This document shows, in pieces, positions 1 to 8,554 of a stretch of 57,458 nt of DNA. The stretch is from positions 1-57,458 of the forward strand of contig JAPOOG010000121.1 in assembly GCA_026713545.1 (NCBI GenBank), in the 5' to 3' direction. Origin of the DNA: Bryobacterales bacterium. Its GTDB lineage: Bacteria > Acidobacteriota > Terriglobia > Bryobacterales > UBA6623. How positions within the stretch are numbered: position 1 is the first letter of the stretch; each line of letters opens with the position of its first letter. A program made the translations under genes and the position numbers. The notes beneath the pieces were generated by a model. It had not been told where the DNA came from. It worked only from the letters and a program-made list of their open reading frames with translations, and ran no database searches.

Positions 1-2
1 AG

Positions 3-161
3 TACATCTGGTCGTACTGGAAGCAGCACGAGTTGCCGAATGTCTGTCCCAAAGACTACGGGGAGTTGAGCCGGCGCGCCCGCCGGGCGCTGCGCCGCAT
101 GCAACGTAGACCGCGCTTGCTCACGGCCTTCTGGAAACAGTCTTCTCTTTGCTTCGATTGA
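3..161 (+). pseudogene. IS630-type transposase, C-terminal fragment
   Basis: An open frame enters from the left edge and stops at TGA 159-161. It encodes about 52 residues ending in an Arg-rich stretch (RRARRALRRMQRRPRLL) and an aromatic tail. This matches the extreme C-terminus of IS630-family DDE transposases of the type that read W..LK...LPN.CP.....L. The N-terminal part lies outside the window, so it cannot be said whether the element is intact. A second, different IS630 remnant follows about 100 bp downstream. Confidence 0.6.
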
Positions 162-262
162 CGGGGTATTATGCGGGACTCAATAGAAGCAGATCCGCAC
201 GCTGGGCAACACTCTCTCAGCATTTTCTCATTGAAGGATGAGCCTGAAGAAGCAAGGGACTG

Positions 263-634
263 GTGAGTGGCTGGAGCTCCTTTCTGGAAGTGGAGCCCTT
301 GACGGGGCGCCGCCACGTCGAGGCGAGGGAAAGGCGCACGCGCCAGGACTGGGCTCGCTGGATCCGCAGCATGCTGACGGAACGCTATCCGCAGGCCGAG
401 CGGCTCGAAATCCACTACACGCCCAAGCACGGCAACTGGCTCAACATCGCCGAGATCGAGTTGAGCGCCCTGGGCGGCCAATGCCTCAACCGGTGGATGC
501 CCGACCTTGCCACCGTGCGTCACCAGATGCGCGCCTGGGAGCAGCATCGGAACAATCGGGAGGTCACCGTCGATTGGCAGTTCACCACTCGAGATGCTCG
601 CATCAAGCTGAAAACCCTATATCCGAAAATCTGA
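263..634 (+). pseudogene. IS630-type DDE transposase, internally deleted remnant
   Basis: The 123-residue frame carries the C-terminal half of an IS630-family transposase: EPLTGRRHVE, then ERRTRQDWA, then HYTPKHGNWLNIAEIEL, then VDWQFTTRDARIKLKTLYP. The family normally has about 30 residues, including the catalytic LDNLNTH aspartate, between the ERYPQA segment and RLEIHYTPKH. Here the two segments are joined directly, so the second catalytic Asp is lost. The N-terminal half with the helix-turn-helix is also missing. It is a dead remnant lying within 100 bp of the RND gene start, so it has probably replaced that gene's native upstream region. Confidence 0.7.
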
Positions 635-727
635 ACGATAAACTGTACTAGTAGGTATCGTACTCAAACTCTTGCTCCAGCCCGCCGACACGTGGGTGCT
701 TCTCCATACCCGCTCCGACCCGTACCA

Positions 728-3700
728 ATGAGTATCAACCGAAGCAACCACGCCGAACCCGGTGGACCGATTGCCTATATGGCGGGCAACAGCGTCGCGT
801 CCAATCTGCTGATGCTCGGCATTGTTGCTGCGGGCCTCGTGTCGCTGACGGGCCTCGAGCAGGAAGCGTGGCCTACGGTGCCCTTCAACCAGTTCGAAAT
901 CTCCGTGCCGTTCCCCGGTGCAACGCCCGAAGAGGTGGAGGAGGCCATCGTCGTCAAGATCGAGGATGAGGTCAGGGGACTGGCGGACGTGAAGGCGGTC
1001 AGGTCCGTAGCGGCCCCGGGAATGGCGTCCGTCAGGGTCGAAGTCAACTCGGGTACGGACATGGGCGCGAAGAAGGATGAAATCGAGTCGGCGGTCGGGC
1101 GTATTCAGACGTTCCCGGGTGGAGCCGAGCGGCCCCAGATCCGGGAAATGACCAACGCCCAGAGCATGATGCGCCTCATCCTCTACGGCGACGTTCCCGA
1201 GCGCTCGCTGAAGGAGCTCGCCTACCGTATTGAGGACGATCTCGCTTCGCTCCCGAACGTGTCCCAGGTTGAGACCAGCGGTGTGCGCAACTACGAGATC
1301 TCGATCGAAGTGCCACTGCAGTGGCTGCGGGCTCTTGGGCTTACTCTGACCGAAGTCGCCAATACGATTCGCCGCGGATCCCTGGATCTGTCTGCGGGCA
1401 GCATCAATACCGAGCAGTCCCAGGTGCGGATTCGGACCCTCGGTCAGAGCTACGATCAGCAGGATTTCGAGGACATAGTCATCCTTGGCCGCGAAGACGG
1501 CACGGTGGTGCGCCTGGGTGATATTGCCGAGGTGCGCGATGGCTTCGAGGACTCAGCTTTGCTCATGCGGCACCAGGGCCACCCAGCCGTGTTCATCGAG
1601 GTTTCGCGAGCCGACGGCGAGAGGGTGATGGATGTGGCGCGCGCCGTTCGGGACCATGTTGCGAACGAGATAACGCCCTCGCTCCCCGATGGCGTGGGCA
1701 TCAACATCTGGAACGACGACTCTTCGATCTTCGCGGAGCGCGCCCTCATTCTCCTCAAGAATGGAGCCTTGGGGCTGTTGCTGGTCTTGATCGCGCTGGG
1801 CCTTTTTCTCGAAGTCCGGCTGGCGTTTTGGGTCGCCGTCGGTCTCGGCGTTTCCGGGATCGGCGCCTTGGCCGCCATGATGGTGTTCGACATCCCACTC
1901 CATGAGGTTTCGCTCTTCGCTTTCGTGCTCGCCATCGGAATCGTCGTGGACGATGCGATCGTCGTGTCCGAGCACATTCACCTGGAGCGAATGCGCGGCA
2001 CGCCGGGGGTTGTTGCGGCGATCCGGGGCACACGACGAATCAAGGTGCCACTGGTCTTCGCGGTGCTGACGACGATCGTGGCGTTCCTTCCGCTGCTCTT
2101 CATACCCGCGGGGTTCGGAGAGGTCTGGAAGGCACTGCCGATCATTGTCATTGCCACGCTGATGTTTTCGCTGGTCGAATCGCTGCTGGTACTGCCCAAC
2201 CATCTATCCCATCATCTGCATGGCCCGGATTGGGTGCCCAGTACGGGCATGGAACGATTCGTCGCCCGGATCCAGAATCGTGTCGATGCCTGGTTGAACA
2301 GCTTTGTACAGGGGCCTCTGGATCGCGGGATACAGCTCGCGACGGACTGGCCCGGGGTGACGGTCTCGTTGGCTGTCGCGCTGCTCATCCTGAGCATTTC
2401 CCTCCTTCCGGCCGGCATCGTCGCGACCACCTTCGCAACAGCGGTCGAAGGCGACTTTGCAATCGCCACCCTCGAGATGCCGGACGGAACGACCGCGCAG
2501 CAGACGTACGCAGTGGCACAACAACTGGAATCAGCCGGTCGCCGGGCCATGGAGCGGCTTTCCGAAGGCCGGCCCGAGGATGCGCCTCCTCTGCTGTCCG
2601 GAGTTACGGTCGTCGTCGGTCAGCGGTCGCGGATCGAAACCGGGGGCCTCAACCCCTCGCCCACCCTGAACCCGGAAGCCAATGTCGCCACCATCGAGTT
2701 CAAGCTCCTGAGCGCGCAGCAGCGGCGCATCACTTCGGGAGAAGTCGTGCAGGCATGGCGCGAGGAGGTGGGTGTCCTGCCTCATGTGCGCGCGGTCACC
2801 TTCATCAGCGAGATCTACACACTGGGCAACCCGGTCGAGGCCGCTCTGTCCCACCCGGATCCGGAACGCCTGGTCGAGATCGCATCTGCCACAGTCACTG
2901 GCCTGGGCGGAGTCGCAGGCGTCTTCGACATACGCTCTGATCACACTCGCGGTATCCCGGAAGTTCAGGTGGGATTGCTTCCCGAAGCGCGCACCCTCGG
3001 CCTCACGCTTGATGATCTTGCCTGGCAGACGAGAGCCGCCTTCTTTGGCGCGGAGGCCGTGCGGGTGCAGCGAGGACGTGACGAAGTTCGGGTTTATGTG
3101 CGGCTGCCCGAGGAGCAGCGTAATGCGATCACCGACGTCGAGAGCTACCGGCTCCGCACGCCAACCGGTGCCGACGTGCCGGTGAGCAGCGTGGCTTCGC
3201 TGAGTTTGGGCACATCGCCGCCGGCCATCCGGCGCCAGGATGGCCAGCGCATTATCACGGTTACCGCTGATGTGGATCCCAGTGTGATTTCCGCCGCGAC
3301 CGCCAATGACATTGTGGAGAACACTATCCTCGCGGAACTCATCGACGAAAACCCGGAACTCACTTACACCTTCGGAGGTGAACAACAGCAGCAGCTCGAC
3401 TCTTTGGGCGGTCTCTTTCGCGGATTCGTGATCGCGTTGCTCATGATCTTCGCGCTGCTGGCCATTCCGCTCCGCTCCTATACCAAACCGTTCATCATCA
3501 TGGCCATCATCCCGTTTGGGTTCATCGGCGTGATCCTGGGTCACTGGGTCCTGGGGGTAGCCTTGAGCGCGGAATCCTTTGTCGGGATATTCGGCCTCGC
3601 CGGCGTGGTGGTGAACGATTCGCTGGTGATGATCGATTTCACCGATCAGAAACTCAGGGAAGACATTCCGGTGCGAACCGCGATCATAGAGGGCGCGAAG

Positions 3701-3907
3701 GGTCGGTTTCGCCCGATCATGCTTACTTCCTTGACCACCTTCCTTGGCTTCACCCCCCTTATTCTCGAAGACGCCATTCAGGCGCAGTTCTTTGTTCCCT
3801 TCTCCGCCTCGATCGGCTGCGGCATCCTCTTCACCACGACCATCATCATGTTTCTGGTGCCCGCGCTTTCCTCGTTCCATCTGCGCCTGACCTCGGCGCG
3901 GGGCTGA
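728..3907 (+). CDS. RND-family efflux permease (AcrB/HAE1-like), copy 1
   Basis: Inner-membrane proton-driven RND permease of about 1059 residues, the normal length for the family. The first transmembrane helix follows a short N-terminal GGPIAYMAGN segment. The porter domain lies at roughly 40-330. TM4 carries the paired acidic residues of the proton relay (GIVVDDAIVV), as in AcrB. The C-terminal half repeats the fold and contains GVVVNDSLVMIDF and GRFRPIMLTSLTTFLG. I start at ATG 728 rather than further upstream because the second RND copy aligns from there (MNQND...GEPAGPIAF against MSINR...AEPGGPIAY). No good Shine-Dalgarno sequence is visible and an IS630 remnant ends about 90 bp upstream. 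The substrate cannot be read from sequence, but its position beside a sterol methyltransferase suggests lipid or sterol transport. No intact membrane fusion protein gene is present nearby. Confidence 0.9.
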   Translation: MSINRSNHAEPGGPIAYMAGNSVASNLLMLGIVAAGLVSLTGLEQEAWPTVPFNQFEISVPFPGATPEEVEEAIVVKIEDEVRGLADVKAVRSVAAPGMASVRVEVNSGTDMGAKKDEIESAVGRIQTFPGGAERPQIREMTNAQSMMRLILYGDVPERSLKELAYRIEDDLASLPNVSQVETSGVRNYEISIEVPLQWLRALGLTLTEVANTIRRGSLDLSAGSINTEQSQVRIRTLGQSYDQQDFEDIVILGREDGTVVRLGDIAEVRDGFEDSALLMRHQGHPAVFIEVSRADGERVMDVARAVRDHVANEITPSLPDGVGINIWNDDSSIFAERALILLKNGALGLLLVLIALGLFLEVRLAFWVAVGLGVSGIGALAAMMVFDIPLHEVSLFAFVLAIGIVVDDAIVVSEHIHLERMRGTPGVVAAIRGTRRIKVPLVFAVLTTIVAFLPLLFIPAGFGEVWKALPIIVIATLMFSLVESLLVLPNHLSHHLHGPDWVPSTGMERFVARIQNRVDAWLNSFVQGPLDRGIQLATDWPGVTVSLAVALLILSISLLPAGIVATTFATAVEGDFAIATLEMPDGTTAQQTYAVAQQLESAGRRAMERLSEGRPEDAPPLLSGVTVVVGQRSRIETGGLNPSPTLNPEANVATIEFKLLSAQQRRITSGEVVQAWREEVGVLPHVRAVTFISEIYTLGNPVEAALSHPDPERLVEIASATVTGLGGVAGVFDIRSDHTRGIPEVQVGLLPEARTLGLTLDDLAWQTRAAFFGAEAVRVQRGRDEVRVYVRLPEEQRNAITDVESYRLRTPTGADVPVSSVASLSLGTSPPAIRRQDGQRIITVTADVDPSVISAATANDIVENTILAELIDENPELTYTFGGEQQQQLDSLGGLFRGFVIALLMIFALLAIPLRSYTKPFIIMAIIPFGFIGVILGHWVLGVALSAESFVGIFGLAGVVVNDSLVMIDFTDQKLREDIPVRTAIIEGAKGRFRPIMLTSLTTFLGFTPLILEDAIQAQFFVPFSASIGCGILFTTTIIMFLVPALSSFHLRLTSARG

Positions 3908-4119
3908 CGGCCGGTGGGGAAAGTGGCGTGCACACCGAGGTCTCACCGGGAGAACTAGCCGGCGAGGTTCCCGGTTGACGGGGCGCGTGAGGCAGGTGCC
4001 CCGACGATTGGCCCGGGGGTATTCTGACCGAACCTCAAGAATGAGAGCTGTGAAGCGACGCGTTTTCGCCGGGATGCATCGCCGTCGAACGCCGCGCTAC
4101 CTTGTCTACAGGCCGCTGG

Positions 4120-5172
4120 TTACCCCCGAAGAGGCCGGCGCGCCACGAAACAGTAGAGCGGCGTGAAGATCCCGGCCCGGCCCCCGGCGACATAGGCGTT
4201 TGCGGTCCAATCCAGCAGTTCGACGACCTCCGTCGAGCCCTTCGGGAACACACCGAGAAATTCGGCCATCCTGGATCCCCTCTTCACCGCCTTGCGTCCC
4301 ATTGGAATCCGGCGGAAACCGCCGCCGAGCAGTCCGCGCCGGGTTTCCATGGGCTGATACCACGGCGTGATCGGACCGTGCTGGTCGACCGAGAGGTCCA
4401 ACCCCTCCATGACTTCGAATCCCGCGGTTTCGAGCGCCCGGTTTACCTCCCGAAGCGTCGCGATTTCCTTGAGCGCGATGCCGTGCATGAGTTCCCGCTT
4501 GATGGCGCGATGCCGATCGTCACTGGGATCGAATATGTCCGTCATGCACATTTCCTGGCCCCAGAAGAGGGCTCCGGGTTTCAGGACACGGTAGATTTCG
4601 GCGAACGCAACCACCTTGTCGGCCGCGTGGCAGGTCGATTCGATCGCGTAGCCACGGTCGAAGGTCTTGTCCGCGATGGAGCTCATTTCCATGAAGCTGC
4701 ACACCAAGCAGTCGGTCATGTCATCGAGCCCCGCGGCGGCGTTCAGCCGCTTGGCGTTGTTGCACTGGACTTCACTTATGTTCACCCCGACGACCCTGAC
4801 ACCGGCCTCGCGGGCCACCCGGCGCATCGGACCGCCGATTCCGCAGCCGATGTCGACTACCGTCATGCCCGGGCGCAGTTCGAGCTTGGAGATCATGAGT
4901 TGCTGGTGCCGGATCTTAGAGTCCTCCAAGCTCTCCCCAGGCGACAGCGGCGCGAAGTGCAGGGATTCTCCCCAACCCAGGACCATGAACTCGCTACAAA
5001 GGTCGTAGTATTCCTTGACGGTCTGTGTATGGTCGTAGCCCCCTTCGGAATCCTGGTCGGACACCCTGTTGGTCCATCCTTCGAAGTCCTGCACGCGGTG
5101 GGCGACGTTCGACCCGTCGAAAGCGGCCTTCAGCGCATTGGATAGTTCGCGGAGTTGCCTAGCGAACCTCAT
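4120..5172 (-). CDS. smt: Sterol 24-C-methyltransferase (SMT/ERG6 family)
   Basis: Predicted S-adenosylmethionine-dependent enzyme that methylates the C-24 side-chain position of sterols. All four SMT signature regions are visible in the 350-residue protein. Region I is GWGESLHFAPLSPGES (66-81). The SAM-binding motif is VVDIGCGIGGP (105-115). The third is YAIESTCHA (175-183). The fourth is CMTDIFDPSDD (209-219), the counterpart of the fungal and plant W.MTD.YD segment. The start at 5172 is chosen over a longer frame to 5265 because GGAG sits 8 nt upstream of this ATG. The length is slightly under eukaryotic ERG6 (about 376-383). It converges with RND copy 1 and diverges from a GPP34-P450 fusion. 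Ordinary ubiquinone/menaquinone or cyclopropane-fatty-acid methyltransferases lack regions I and IV, so I favour a true SMT. C-24 SMTs have been reported in uncultured bacteria. Whether this one adds one, two or three methyl groups is not readable. Confidence 0.85.
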   Translation of the reverse strand: MRFARQLRELSNALKAAFDGSNVAHRVQDFEGWTNRVSDQDSEGGYDHTQTVKEYYDLCSEFMVLGWGESLHFAPLSPGESLEDSKIRHQQLMISKLELRPGMTVVDIGCGIGGPMRRVAREAGVRVVGVNISEVQCNNAKRLNAAAGLDDMTDCLVCSFMEMSSIADKTFDRGYAIESTCHAADKVVAFAEIYRVLKPGALFWGQEMCMTDIFDPSDDRHRAIKRELMHGIALKEIATLREVNRALETAGFEVMEGLDLSVDQHGPITPWYQPMETRRGLLGGGFRRIPMGRKAVKRGSRMAEFLGVFPKGSTEVVELLDWTANAYVAGGRAGIFTPLYCFVARRPLRG

Positions 5173-5354
5173 GGCAGGTTCTCCAGTAACTCCAGGAAGG
5201 ACGGTCAAGTAGGCAAGTGACGTGCTTAGGCCGCATAGCTCACCAAAGGAGGGGGCATGGGGCATGAAATTGTGGCAACATGTTTGTTATCAGTAATTCA
5301 CGTGCTACCCAAGAACACACACTGTATCACAATCGATCTCCCCAAGCAGGGCCG

Positions 5355-6205
5355 TCGGAAAGTGCGTGCCGCTTTGACGGCGGCCGGATGTCCTCCGATG
5401 GCGGGACCCTGCTGCTGCGGGCCTGCGGGCCGTCGACCGGCACGTCGGCCTGACCCGGCATCTGGCAGCCTGCTTCGCTGATCACCGCAATCCCAGTCGC
5501 TGCGAGCATTCCCTGCGGAGCCTCCTCGTCCAGCGTCTGTTTGGCCTCGCGCTCGGCTACGAAGACATCGATGATCACGAACGCCTGCGCGAAGACAACC
5601 TGCTGGCGCTGGCCGTGGGCATCCGCTGGCCGGTTCCAGCACCCTCGACCGGCTCGAGCTGGGCACCCCCGAACAGGCCGGTCAGGACCGCTACAAGCGG
5701 ATCGTGGCCGACCACCAGCAGCACGACGCGCTGCTGGTGGAACTGTTCCTAGACAGCTATGCCGAGGCCCGAGGCGCCCGAGGAGATCGTGCTGGACGTG
5801 GACGCGACCGACGATCCGCTGCACGGTCGGCAGGAGGGACGGTTCTTCCACGGCTACTACGACTGCTATTGCTTTCTGCCGATTTATGTCACGTGTGGTG
5901 CGCACATCCTGTGCGGGCGGCTGCAGACGTCGAATCGGGATGCGGCGGACGAAGCGGTGGAGAAGATCGAGCGGATCGTGGAGCAGATACGGCAGCGCTG
6001 GCCACGTGTGCGGGGGACTCGGGCTTCTATCGCGACGAGCTGATGGCGTGGTGCGAGGGGCAGGCCGGGGTGGACTACGTGTTCGGATTGGCGCGGAACC
6101 GCCGGTTGCAGCCTGCGTTCGCGCAGCAAGCGGCGGGTGGTGGGCAAGGCGGAATGGCTGCCGGGCCAAGTGCGCGGGGACTCCCACGATTCGGAAAGGG
6201 GTATG
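5355..6205 (+). pseudogene. IS1380-family transposase remnant
   Basis: Consecutive pieces of one IS1380-type transposase occur in different plus frames: RFDGGRMSSDGGTLLLRAC near 5370, then EHSLRSLLVQRLFGLALGYED, LDRLELGTPEQAGQDRYKRIV, EEIVLDVDATDDPLHGRQEG near 5790, GDSGFYRDELMAWCEGQAG near 6020, and a final KRRVVGKAEWLPG. The frame changes between these blocks show several small insertions or deletions. The 3' third is missing. The element is dead. It lies exactly between the divergently oriented SMT and GPP34-P450 genes, so it splits what would be their shared upstream region. Confidence 0.75.
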
Positions 6206-6379
6206 CTACAAAGGGAGAGCTAAGCCATCTGTTCGCTCGCCCCGTTTCTCGATGGCTGGCGCATTGTCGGACGAGGGCAACGACATTTGTGTCGCAGAGG
6301 CTTGATGAGCGGTGTGCCCGGCTAACCGACTCCCAGCAAACGTCCCGGACTTGAGTCGTCCATTCCGGATTGGAGAATT

Positions 6380-8401
6380 ATGAGCGCGCCCACGCAGATC
6401 CCGATACGGCTTGCCGAAGAGCTGATCCTCCTGATGCTCAACGAACGGAGCGGCTTTCTGGAAATGGTTCCGGGTTGGGCTTTCTCCTGCGTTATGGCGG
6501 GTGCCGTAATCGCCGATCTTACACTGGAGGATCGGATCGACACCGATTTGAAAACGCTCTATCTGGTTGATCCCACTCCAACCGGAGACGACCTGCTCGA
6601 CCCGACGCTCAAGGAAATCGCCGAATCCCAGGAGACCGCGGACACGCAATACTGGATCGAACGCAACACGGGCCGTTCCGACGAAATCGTCATGTCCACG
6701 CTCGATCGCCTGGTGGAGAGGAAGATCCTGGACTACGAGAGCGGCGGGTTTTGGGGGCTCTCGCGCTCCGTTTCACGTTCTGGAACATACCAGACACACG
6801 ACTTGCAGATCCGCCAAGAAGCCAAAGCAAGAATCCTGAGCGTCATCTTGAACGACGTCATCCCGGACCCGCGCGATGCCATCCTCATTGCCTTGATGCA
6901 TACGTGCGGAGGTTTCAAGCTGCTGCTTGAGCCGGAAGACTATGAGGAGAAGCTGGAGCGCATCGAGACGATCGCCAAGCTGGATCTGGTAGGGCGGACG
7001 GTTGCCAGTGCGGTGAAGGATAGTACCGCGAAACCGAAGACCCGCCGTGTTCTTCAAACCAAACCCATTCCGAAGCTCCGAATCTTCGACGCCCTGCGAC
7101 AGCGTGACTTTCGCACAGGCAATATTCCAAAGGCGATGAACGGCATCTTCCGGAAGTACGGGCCGGTCGTCGAGCTTCCATTCAAAATGCGCAAGTCGAC
7201 GTTAGTGGCCTTGATGGGGCCGGACACCAATCAGTGGGTCAACAAGCACGGGCGGTTCTACCTTCGCTCGAAGGACTACATCCAGGATCTGGAACGCGTC
7301 TTCGGCGCTTCGCGAACCTTGCCGGGCCTGGATGGCGCTGATCACTACAAGATGCGCAAGTCTCTGCAAGGCGCCTATTCCCGTGCCGCCCTTACGCGAC
7401 GGCTACCGGAGTTGGTCCACCTCTGCAGACGGTCGCTGAGCCGATGGAGTGAAGGCGAAGTTTTCGGCGCAGCCGAGGCCTTCCAGAACCACGTCAGCAG
7501 TCAAGTCTCGCATCTGATGATCGGAGTGGATTGCAGCCATTACGTCGACGAACTTCTTGAATATGAACATCGCGCGTTGGTGACGCAAGTTCAGGGCGCA
7601 CTGCCGAAATTCATGCTGTCGACGCCAAAGATGAAACGCTATAGAAAGCGCGTCCGTGAACTCCATGAGGCGATAACCGCATCGCATACGCCGGCGCAGC
7701 GGAGGGGGAAGCCGCCGGATATTGCCGACGCAATCCTCGAACTCCACAGGAACGACCCGCAGTTCCTGCCGGAAACGGACATCACCTTCCCGTTTGTGGC
7801 GGCAATGGTGGCTAGCATCTATCTCGGGAGCGGGCTCGCCTTCGCCGTCTATAACATGGTTCGACACCCGGATCTGTACGAGAAGATTCATCGAGAAGCC
7901 GAGTTGCTTTTCGGTAACGGGCGTGAACCGGAAGCGAAGGATTTCAGCCTCGATAGCCTCGACGTCACTCACCGCCTCTGCATGGAGTCCGCGCGCGTGT
8001 ACCCCGTGATTCCCTGGCAGTTGCGAACGGTCATGAACGAGTGCATTGTGAGTGGCTTCCAAATACCGCCCAAGACGCATCTATTGATTTGCCAGACCGC
8101 AACGCACTACGCCGACGATCTGTTCAAAGACCCGCTGGAATTCGATATAGACCGTTATTTGCCGGATCGAGCCGAGCACACGAAGCCGGGCGCCTATGCT
8201 CCTTATGGCCTGGGCACGCACACTTGCCTTGGAAATCGGTGGGTGGAACTTCAGATGGCCGTCAATCTCCTGCTCGTTGCGTACCACCTGAAGCTGGAAG
8301 TGGTGCCCGTAAACTACAAAATCGGAATCAATCCGTTCCCCACATCCGCCCCCAACAAGAAGATGAAGTTCCGAGTCGCTGAAATCACGAATCCGATCTG
8401 A
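6380..8401 (+). CDS. GPP34 (GOLPH3-like) domain-cytochrome P450 fusion protein
   Basis: A 673-residue two-part protein. Residues about 8-205 resemble the GPP34 fold (RLAEELILLMLNERSG, VDPTPTGDDLLD, LDRLVERKILDY, DPRDAILIALMH); its eukaryotic member GOLPH3 binds phosphatidylinositol-4-phosphate on Golgi membranes. Residues about 225-670 form a cytochrome P450: ESAR (536-539) is the K-helix ExxR, and APYGLGTHTCLGNRW holds the heme-thiolate Cys616. The I-helix reads SIYLGSGLAFAVY, so the usual acid-threonine pair is replaced by Gly-Ser (483-484). The I-helix context and tail recall CYP51/CYP7-type enzymes, but I cannot assign a CYP family. GGAG four bases before ATG 6380 supports the start. It diverges from the sterol methyltransferase, so an oxidation of a sterol or related lipid at the membrane is the natural inference. 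No redox partner is encoded in the window. Confidence 0.8.
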   Translation: MSAPTQIPIRLAEELILLMLNERSGFLEMVPGWAFSCVMAGAVIADLTLEDRIDTDLKTLYLVDPTPTGDDLLDPTLKEIAESQETADTQYWIERNTGRSDEIVMSTLDRLVERKILDYESGGFWGLSRSVSRSGTYQTHDLQIRQEAKARILSVILNDVIPDPRDAILIALMHTCGGFKLLLEPEDYEEKLERIETIAKLDLVGRTVASAVKDSTAKPKTRRVLQTKPIPKLRIFDALRQRDFRTGNIPKAMNGIFRKYGPVVELPFKMRKSTLVALMGPDTNQWVNKHGRFYLRSKDYIQDLERVFGASRTLPGLDGADHYKMRKSLQGAYSRAALTRRLPELVHLCRRSLSRWSEGEVFGAAEAFQNHVSSQVSHLMIGVDCSHYVDELLEYEHRALVTQVQGALPKFMLSTPKMKRYRKRVRELHEAITASHTPAQRRGKPPDIADAILELHRNDPQFLPETDITFPFVAAMVASIYLGSGLAFAVYNMVRHPDLYEKIHREAELLFGNGREPEAKDFSLDSLDVTHRLCMESARVYPVIPWQLRTVMNECIVSGFQIPPKTHLLICQTATHYADDLFKDPLEFDIDRYLPDRAEHTKPGAYAPYGLGTHTCLGNRWVELQMAVNLLLVAYHLKLEVVPVNYKIGINPFPTSAPNKKMKFRVAEITNPI

Positions 8402-8554
8402 GCGCGCAAGCGCGCATCGGGGCCGCCTCTTTAACCGGATGGCTCCAAGCGCGTCACGCCGGGCTTGATCGAAAATGCTTGTGTACTCTGGTGTCGGCAG
8501 TACAGACTCGGCTCAAGCGGATAGCTTTAGGTGGCACAAGTGGCGCCAGCACGT

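Noticed and set aside
2531-3946. Long antisense open frame across RND copy 1
   Set aside because: It is the complement of a clear RND permease. Its sequence has no family motifs and its composition is the mirror of GC-rich codons.
4120-5172. Ubiquinone or cyclopropane fatty-acid methyltransferase
   Set aside because: Regions I and IV specific to sterol methyltransferases are present.
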